NCBI GenBank assembly: GCA_019693395.1
Contig: JAAMXP010004404.1
Coordinates: 1-14,945, forward strand
Direction of reading: 5' to 3'
Length of the DNA stretch: 14,945 nt
Origin: Ettlia oleoabundans
Taxonomy: Eukaryota > Chlorophyta > Chlorophyceae > Chlamydomonadales
A program made the position numbers and the translations under genes. Position 1 is the stretch's first letter. Every line of letters begins with the position of its first letter. Below the pieces are notes generated by a model. It saw only the letters and a list, made by a program, of their open reading frames with translations. It searched no databases and was not told the DNA's origin. Below are positions 8,701 to 14,945 of the stretch, piece after piece.

Positions 8701-9654
8701 GGAGGCAGCAGAGGGGAGGCCAGCGCCAGCGTGCTATGACGACAACAAACATTCAAACTGGCTTGCTGACTCGCCCGGGGATGGCAGAAGACCAGCCAGC
8801 ACCCATTGTAACTGCACTGCTACTGCTGTCTTCTCCTGATGCGAATGCCACGTACGGCAAGCCCAACGAGGTAACGCATACATCAAGCGGCGGCGCGCCT
8901 GAAGCTGGCTTTCAGCTTATTCGCGTTGGCTGCAGCGTCCTGCCGCTGCTCCTGCAGCTTCTTGAGCGGTGCAGCGCGCTCATCATATGCAGCACGACAT
9001 TGAGCAAAAGCCTCGCGCGCTGCACGAGTGGCCTCTCGAGCGCTGTCACGCTCCACCTGCATTGAATCAGCAGCATTGAGAATGCTTTGCTTTGCTCCCA
9101 TGCCGTGTTGGCAGTACACGTGCTGACTGCCGCCCAGATCAGTAGCAAATTCCGCAGCTTCGGGCTCATTGATTGTCGAAGCACCTTTTTTACGTTCAAG
9201 GCCTCTGTCATGAGGTTATACTGCGCCCGCAGAGTCTCGTGCTCCTGCTCCAGAGGCTTGACTGCCGCCGCCTCGGGCGGCTTCGGCATGCGGACGAACC
9301 ACAACCTGCTCGGCAGCAGCGTCGACAGCAATCAGAGCGGCCCTTGACAGGCGTGGAATCGCGGCCAACTCCAGCATTGCCACCTGACCGCGGCCAGCCT
9401 ACCGACACACACATTGGCAGCGACTGTGTTGTGGGCCTGCTCAAGTCGGGATCGCGGTTCGCAACACTCTCTCACCTTTTGCGCCATGGTTCCTCCACAG
9501 GCTCTTCTCCGGCTTGCGGCTTGGTGTTCTTGGTAGGACCCGCTGCTGACCCGTGCTGCTGATCACCCTCCGCCCCGTTGAGCCCGTCGGGCTCAACGCT
9601 GCTGACTGTCTCCTCCACTGCTGTGGGCGCCTGCTGCTCCTCAGCGAGCTCCAT
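5711..9654 (-). CDS. PPI1: Proton pump-interactor (PPI) family protein, tail-anchored
   Basis: Ten exons: 9654-9476, 9305-9185, 9056-8899, 8641-8500, 8233-8108, 7820-7725, 7463-7365, 7239-7086, 6914-6496, 6292-5711 (TGA). Total 2076 nt, 691 aa; all phases match. The order of motifs follows plant PPI1, which binds the plasma-membrane H+-ATPase: acidic N-terminus (1-59), LWFVRMPKPP (61-70), heptad-like coiled coil (70-300) containing the family's best block, SEAELDAQLAALHYRIEHES with TLNEEKK following, then NNAFYTNRS (about 293-301) and the short EYFALWEQQRKTP region. Residues 360-660 are a low-complexity Lys/Glu/Ala-rich linker, and a hydrophobic segment at about 664-683 followed by eight residues makes a tail anchor. 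Arabidopsis PPI1 has the same layout, about 612 aa. Intron 3 needs a GC donor (CAG|GCGCGC). An upstream in-frame ATG at 9741 could add 29 residues. The family is sure; which plant paralog it matches cannot be decided. Divergent from the GNAT gene. Confidence 0.88.
9576..9598. repeat. Near-perfect 23-nt palindrome inside a coding exon
   Basis: CGTTGAGCCCG, one base, then CGGGCTCAACG: an 11-bp inverted repeat with effectively a 3-nt loop, GC-rich. It lies in exon 1 of the PPI-like gene, where the minus strand encodes SVEPDGLNG. In the mRNA it would form a strong hairpin about 55-80 bases after the start codon. Confidence 0.6.
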
Positions 9655-9965
9655 CAATCGGCTTGACCGCTCTATACAGCTGCTAAAGGACAGGCAGTCG
9701 CTCCAGCTTTGCTTTTTACCAGGTGCATAGCCGCTGAGCAAGACTACCTACTTCTGTAAGAAGGCCTGTGCATGACGCCTGTGCTGCGCTGGGTACCTCC
9801 GGAACTTAGAGGAGCGACATGCTGCCGATGGCCATGCACATTTTTATACTCCTAACTATAATGTCAGCAAGTCTGCAGGGGATCAGCAGAGCTTAGAGCC
9901 TTATCACCGTAAACTATCGTTGCATTGGAGCTGGCGCCTCTATCGCCCTATTACCATATAACACA
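9655..9965. promoter_or_regulatory. Short divergent promoter region (PPI-like / GNAT)
   Basis: Only 311 bases separate the start codons of two divergent genes, so both promoters share this stretch. It is more AT-rich than the surroundings from about 9840. A TATA-like TTTATA at 9843-9848 on the plus strand lies about 120 bases before the GNAT start. The part nearest 9655-9741 is an open frame continuous with the PPI-like exon and could instead be coding if the upstream ATG is used. Confidence 0.5.
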
Positions 9966-11267
9966 ATGGCTGCAGCTTGCCATACACCAGGGCAGCGGCT
10001 GCACTCTGCTGGCGCAGCCTGTGCGTCCCAGCGGAGGGCCGCCGTCACCCCGATCACTGCAGCGGTGCCGTTCCAGCATCAATTAATTGGCAGCAGAAAT
10101 AACAACAACCTTGCCAGGACGCTTGTTGGCATAAAGAACAGCAGCAGAGATGTGCAACGACAAGGCGTTTGTCATGCAACTGACTTCCACCAATCGCTGC
10201 TGACGGCAACGGAGCGTGACCATGCGCTGCAGCCGCTTGATTCCGTGGCTGTGCGGGAAGCGGGGAATGATGATGAGTTGCAGGCTGCCTCCTGGCTACG
10301 TGCTCTCTCTTTCTATCGCTACCCGGAAGAGCGCAAGTTTGCGGCACAGGTGGGCGGGTTTGTGGCTGGGTTCATGGCATGCTGCTGCAGTTTTGAGCTG
10401 TCCTGGCTCTCGACCTGCCCGTGCAGCCGCTCTCCCAGCCTCTGCCTGCTCCACCTTTGTTACTGTTAGTCCCACTGTGTCCCTCCACATCATGGCTGGT
10501 GCGGCAGGTGCACCGATTGATGGTGGCTGAGGAGGAATTCAAGGCCCTTAAAGCCGCGGCCCTGGACCGCAAGCTGGGGACCGACACCGGCAACGAGCGC
10601 TCCACCTGCCTTGTCGCCCTGTGCCCGGCTGCAGAGCTGACAGGCGGCAGCGATGGCAGCGATGAAGATGAGCATTTCAAGAAGCTGGTTGTTGCCGGTG
10701 GCTCTGGCGAGGATGTTGCGGTTGTGGGAACTCTGGATCTCTACGCTGTGCGGGCCTTGCAGGGAGAGGTCTTGATTGGGGACAGCCGCAATGCAGCATA
10801 CCTAGCAAATGTGTGCACGGCAGCGGCTGCACGGCGGCGTGGTGTGGGCCAGGCACTGCTGGCCACGGCACGTCAGCTGGCGGTTAGCTGGGGTGAGCTC
10901 ATGCTGCCAGGGGCTCAAGCCACTGGCAGCTTGCACCCTCCTTGTTGGCAGCTCATTTGAATGCCTGACCCTCTTTTCGCTGTGATCACTTTGTCTGGCT
11001 ATCCTGCAACGGGGCTGGCACCAGTCCTGCCTGAACCAGCACCATTTCAATTGGCTGCTGCCTGCCGGCGTGCTTGCAGGCGTGGATGCCCTGTATGTCC
11101 ACACAATGGCGGTTAACGAGATAGCAGTGCGATTCTATGAACGCAACGGGTTCGTGGTGGAGAAGGAGGAGAGCAGCAACCAGGCACACTATCGTGGGCG
11201 ATGCCTCGACGGCATTGAGGGTCGCGGCCGCACCCTGCTGCTGCGTGACACTCGCCTGCGGCAGTAG
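9966..11267 (+). CDS. GNAT-family N-acetyltransferase, predicted plastid
   Basis: Three exons: 9966-10349, 10508-10892, 11080-11267 (TAG); phases 0 and 1 match, 957 nt, 318 aa. Residues 1-60 are Ala/Gln/Ser/Arg-rich with almost no acidic residues, a plausible transit peptide. The acetyltransferase domain begins near VREAGNDDELQAASWLRALS (about 95-115). Its core strand and acetyl-CoA site are AYLANVCTAAAARRRGVGQA (about 226-245), with RRRGVG at 237-242 as the Q/RxxGxG/A pyrophosphate-binding loop. The C-terminal signature LYVHTMAVNEIAVRFYERNG (261-280), then FVVEKEE, is motif B. This pattern matches plant plastid GNATs, several of which acetylate both lysines and protein N-termini; substrates here are inferred only. 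An acidic insert, GGSDGSDEDEH (about 174-184), sits between helices. No exact TGTAA follows in the next 240 bases. Family assignment is firm. Confidence 0.88.
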
Positions 11268-11513
11268 CATGCAGCGTGGCATAGCAAGTGCACCCCCATG
11301 ACAAAGTATCCACAGACTACTTGTATTGTTTATGACATGCACCATGTAGCGGCGCTGCTCCACGTGTGTTGTGCGCCCTGCATGTTTTCTGCTTAGCTCT
11401 GGCGCCGCTGCTCTTGTTGTTGGGGCATTTTCACCCACTTACTATCAATTTATTATTCAGTTTTGAAGTTATTTAGCACTAAGCCTTGCCAAAAACGACA
11501 TGCACATTAGATA
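11268..11513. other. Intergenic region between GNAT and ABC1K genes
   Basis: This 246-base tandem gap holds the GNAT 3' UTR and the promoter of the next gene. Bases 11430-11480 are AT-rich (ATCAATTTATTATTCAG), which may be the core promoter or the poly(A) region. No exact TGTAA is present. Confidence 0.4.
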
Positions 11514-11584
11514 ATGCCAGCTTCGGAGGCTCAGTTGCATCCGCCCTCCGCCGCGCTCCGCCGCCATGCTGGCGCCCGCTTAGG
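11514..11584 (+). other. Candidate first coding exon of the ABC1K gene
   Basis: ATG at 11514 opens 23 codons ([20 protein letters not shown]...), basic and Ala-rich like the tip of a transit peptide. It ends phase 2 at TTAGG|GTGCCG. The acceptor CTGCGCAG at 12003-12010 restores frame to PLGRMAHRV, joining the 12024 frame. If this exon is not used, translation starts at 12024. The evidence is phase agreement and composition only. Confidence 0.35.
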
Positions 11585-14500
11585 GTGCCGTTGCCAAGGC
11601 TCCTTTTCACCCTGGTTACAATACTCTGCGCCTTACGTGTTGTCAATTTGGCATCAGGGCTAGCCACCTGGGTGGTTACCGAGGGGCAAGTTGCCGAGGG
11701 TTGGGGGCTGCAGCTGGCGGGTATACAACGCGATGGCAAGCATCGCCGGTTGTGCAATGCAGCGCAGGCCAACAGGTGGCTCCAGGTGTGTGGCTGCCGA
11801 GCGAGGGTTGGCGCCGGGGCGCCAAGCGCTGCCAGGCGCCCTGTGCTGCCAGGCGTTGCCACCACAACCACCGCCGTCAGAAGTCTTCTGTTTGCTGCCA
11901 GGCACCCTGCGTTGCCACCACAACCACCGCCGTCAGAAGTCTTCTGTATGCTGAGCCAGAATCATTTGGCACTATTGACCCCTGTGTATTGCTAGTACTT
12001 CTCTGCGCAGGCCGCTGGGGCGCATGGCACACCGGGTGCAGGTGGCACTACCAGCGGCGGTGAAGAGCCCCCGTCAGGCTCCCGCAATGCGCCCGCTGTC
12101 TCCCTCGGATGACGCTGAGACCGTGGCAGCTCGGAACAACAAGGCTCAACACCAGACTCAGAGCCATAACCAGCCAGTACCTGGCGGCAGCGCTGCTGGC
12201 ACTCCTGCCGCAAGCACCAACCCCACAGTCCTGCGGCCTGAGTTGGTGCCGATGCAATACCGCGGCCTGCCAGCAGCACAGCAGCAAGCAGCAAACGGCA
12301 TGGCAGCCTCAAACAATATGTTTGGACCCACCGCAAGCACAAACCATGCCCGTGGCACTACTGGAAGCCACAGCGCCAGTCCCGCTATCAGCAATGGCGC
12401 CATGCCTGGTCCCAGCAGCAGCTCGCTATACCGCCAGAGTGCGCCTGCAAACAGCGTGGTCCAGTCAGCTGCTGGGGGTATAGCAGCAGCAGCTCCGACC
12501 TTCCAGCGTGGCATGATGGTGGCAGGCTTTGAGGAAGGTGAGCAGCCGCCGCAACATGCGCCCCTGGTGCATTGATCTGCACATGATGGCACAGCACTGC
12601 ACATATCCACTATAAGTTGTGCTTTCTGCTGTGCCTCTTGTGCCTCACTTTTGCCCCCATGCAAGCTCAGACAGAAGTTAACAAACAATTCGCCTGCCAG
12701 TTTTGACCAGCTGTCCACACCGCCCTGCCAAATGTGCTTGCCTGCAGATGAGGGTGGTGATTTGCCCACCGACTATCGCTATACCTGGGCCCAGGAGAGC
12801 TACAGTCGGCGGCGCCGCACCCTCGACACCTGGGCCTTTGTGCTGACGTTGAGGGCGCGCCTTTGGCTGCTGGACCAGGTTTGCACATGCACATGCACAT
12901 GCTAGCGACACCAACGATGGCTGTTCAGGGTTGTTGACTGCTGTTGAGAGCTGCTGCCAGCTGCTAGGGAGTAAATGGCAGGCTGTGGGGGCTGCCACGA
13001 TGGCTGCTGTGACAGCCATGTGGAGACATGTTGAAGGCTGTACCTTGCTGGCTGGCCGCTATGTGGCTCTGTAGCTGCTGACCCTGGTATGCCCCGCTAT
13101 TGTGGGAGTTCACCTGCCCATCAACTCTGCTGTGCCGCTGAGATTTCGCCCCTGCCGGATAAGTACTGGTCAATGACGTCCCCTGCCCTCCTTGCCACCC
13201 TCCTTCTGAGTCATTCAAAATCATTCCTTGCTGAGCAGAAGTGGAGTTACCCGGGGGGCATGACGCCGGAGAAGAAAGCTGAGCGGGGTCGTGTGCTGGC
13301 AGTGTGGATCCGCGAGAGCATTCTGCAGCTGGGGCCCACGTTCATCAAGCTGGGCCAGGTGAGGCACCATTTAATGCAAAGGTGCCAGCTCCGTGTGATG
13401 TGAGGGGTGGCAAGGGCTGCATGGTGATGATGTGTTAGATCCACGGTGGAGCGGGCTCCAGTGCCTGATGGCGGACTTCTGCCTGCTGACCTCCCGGCGG
13501 TCGATGAATCCACGCCAACGCTTGTGAACTCAAAAAAGCTGCCCCAACCCCAATCCTTTCTTTTGTCGCCGTCCTGCAGCTCTTCTCCACCCGCAGCGAT
13601 TTGTTCCCGGCAGATTTCACGCAGGAGCTCAGCAAGCTGCAGGTAAGTGGTGGGGCGGGGCAGGGGAGTGTGGCGGTGGTGTAGTGGTTTGGGTGGTGCA
13701 GGGTTGGTGCAGTGGGGCGTGGCGTGATGAAGCAGTGAAGGTATCGAAAGTCGGGGAAGGCGCTTCGCAAGAGCGGGGATGGGGAGGAAAATGAAGGAGG
13801 AAATTGCAGTGGTTTCCAAGGTGCAGCATGAACCCGGCACCAGCTCAACCTTGTGCTTTTCCCGCTGAGCAGTGCAGCATGTTGCCAATGATGTGGGAAT
13901 CTAGTCCACTGCTGCTGTAGGGACGCTCATAAGGTGCCTGGTATGACCAGCAATGCCTGCTTGCCTGCCTCCTGCCGCCTTGCCAAACATCGCATGTTGT
14001 TGCTCCCTCTTGCAGGATCGTGTGCCCGCTTTCAGCGCAGACAAGGCGGAGGCAATCATTGAGCGAGAACTAGGGGCCCCCGCGGGCGTGCTGTTCAAGA
14101 GGTTTGATCGCAGACCCATCGCAGCCGCCAGCCTGGGACAGGTGGGTAGGCCACTTGGGGGTGCTCTGGGCCGCGGCGGGCTGCCCTCTTTGGCATGGGG
14201 TGTTCGCTATGCGTGCCTGTTTATGCTTGTTGGAACCCCATTATGCACCCCATACTCATCCCCAGGCTTCGTAGCAATTTGTGAACCAGAAGGAAATGCC
14301 ATATCGTCTTGCGGCACCTCAGGCTGCCAGAGGAACCCCATTGCAGGGCCCATCATACCTTACCTACGTCGTTTGGCATGCAGCCCTGCTGTCGGTCCCT
14401 CCTGTCCTAATGTGTGGCACGTAAGCCTGCACTTCACTCCTGTCATGGCCCTCACACCTCACCATTGCTCACCGCTCCCTCCCCCCCCTCATGCCCACCA

Positions 14501-14945
14501 CAGGTCCACCGCGCCACGCTGCACAGCGGGGAGGAGGTGGTGGTGAAGGTGCAGCGCCCGGGTCTGCGCCAGCTGTTTGAGATCGACCTGGAGAATTTGG
14601 AGAAGGTGGCTGAGCAGCTGGACAAAGGGGATGAAGCCACGCGGGACTTCAAAGGAATCTACAAGGTGCGTGGGTGGGGTGAAGGGTGGGATGGGTGTGG
14701 TGGGCTGCACCATCCTGTATTTGAGGAAATACTACAAAATGGCTATGTCTCTCATTTAGGAACACGCATATTGCTGTGCTTGCAAGGCAGGAGTGCGCCA
14801 CCATCCTGTACGAGGAGATAGACTACATCAACGAGGGCAGGAACGCCGACAGATTCCGACGCAACTTCCGTGCCCAGCCCTGGGTGCGGGTACCCCGCGT
14901 GTTCTGGCAGTTCAGGTGCGCCCGGAGCTGGTGATGGTGGTGGTG
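11514..14945 (+). CDS. ABC1K (ABC1/UbiB-like) atypical kinase, plastid type, N-terminal part
   Basis: Exons: possible 11514-11584; 12011-12537; 12748-12878; 13239-13358; 13580-13642; 14016-14141; 14504-14665; 14791 to about 14915 or the edge. Phases match throughout. Counting from the alternative ATG at 12024, residues 1-171 are a Gln/Ala/Ser/Asn-rich, low-complexity leader. After it come [20 protein letters not shown] and then the family marks: [10 protein letters not shown] (KxGQ, 246-255), [36 protein letters not shown] (Ala-rich nucleotide loop), VVVKVQRPG with the catalytic Lys at about 333, and [20 protein letters not shown]. The sequence agrees closely with plant chloroplast ABC1K proteins of the ABC1K7/8 type, which act in prenylquinone, lipid and stress homeostasis at plastid membranes; the subtype is from memory and less sure. 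The DPHPGN catalytic part lies beyond the window. The last exon shows a frame break at about 14913-14916 (see findings). Confidence 0.82.
11853..11947. repeat. Tandem direct repeat, two copies, 56-nt period
   Basis: A 39-base segment (GCGTTGCCACCACAACCACC, continuing through CAGAAGTCTTCTGT) occurs identically at 11853-11891 and 11909-11947. After one mismatch, TGCTG is also shared. GCTGCCAGGC motifs recur nearby. It lies in the 5' leader or first intron of the ABC1K gene. Confidence 0.85.
12880..12902. repeat. Hexanucleotide (TGCACA)n microsatellite at an intron start
   Basis: Three to four TGCACA units follow directly after the donor CAG|GTTTGCACATG of the ABC1K intron 12879-13238. The rest of this 360-base intron shows no coding exon. 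Confidence 0.65.

Noticed and set aside
11853..11947. CRISPR-like array
   Set aside because: Only two copies with a 17-base gap, eukaryotic context, no cas genes.
11486..11995. 169-codon plus-strand frame with a hydrophobic stretch, possible small membrane protein
   Set aside because: It runs through the direct repeat and into the acceptor of the ABC1K gene. The hydrophobic segment arises in a frame without GC-rich third positions.
13247..13888. 213-codon minus-strand open frame
   Set aside because: It is antisense to two ABC1K exons with unmistakable family motifs, and its own product is low-complexity.

Overview
The window looks like nuclear DNA of a green alga (Chlorophyta), most likely a Chlorella-like trebouxiophyte. 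The grounds are GC-rich DNA with GC-rich third codon positions, very many short spliceosomal introns (about 70-430 nt, GT-AG with an occasional GC-AG), TGTAA polyadenylation motifs, and plant-type plastid proteins. The lineage is inferred; no ribosomal or organellar marker is present. No tRNA, rRNA, CRISPR array, transposase or virus-derived gene was seen.

Layout, left to right. (1) 112-479, minus: the 5' end of an unrecognised gene running off the left edge, next to a (GGGCA)n repeat. (2) 480-1232: divergent promoter region with a perfect TGACGTCA palindrome and an AT-rich TATA-like box. (3) 1233-2162, plus: an unrecognised gene whose coding-like exons carry an in-frame TAG and an apparent one-base frameshift. 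(4) 2163-3051: convergent 3' regions. (5) 3052-5161, minus: six exons, 291 aa, a predicted plastid TPR-like protein with a C-terminal membrane helix. (6) 5711-9654, minus: ten exons, 691 aa, an algal proton-pump-interactor (PPI) family protein with a C-terminal membrane anchor. (7) 9655-9965: short divergent promoter. (8) 9966-11267, plus: three exons, 318 aa, a predicted plastid GNAT acetyltransferase. (9) 11514 to the right edge, plus: the N-terminal part of an ABC1K (ABC1/UbiB-like) atypical kinase, cut off before its catalytic DPHPGN region.

For genes 5, 6 and 8, exon phases match at every junction and each total is a whole number of codons ending in a stop, so these models are the firmest. 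Three genes (TPR, GNAT, ABC1K) are probably plastid proteins and the PPI protein is probably a tail-anchored membrane protein. They read as ordinary single eukaryotic genes, not an operon or a defence cluster. I found no convincing new multi-gene system. The points most worth a second look are the broken gene 3, the frame break in the last ABC1K exon, the PPI gene in an alga, and the candidate GC-AG introns.
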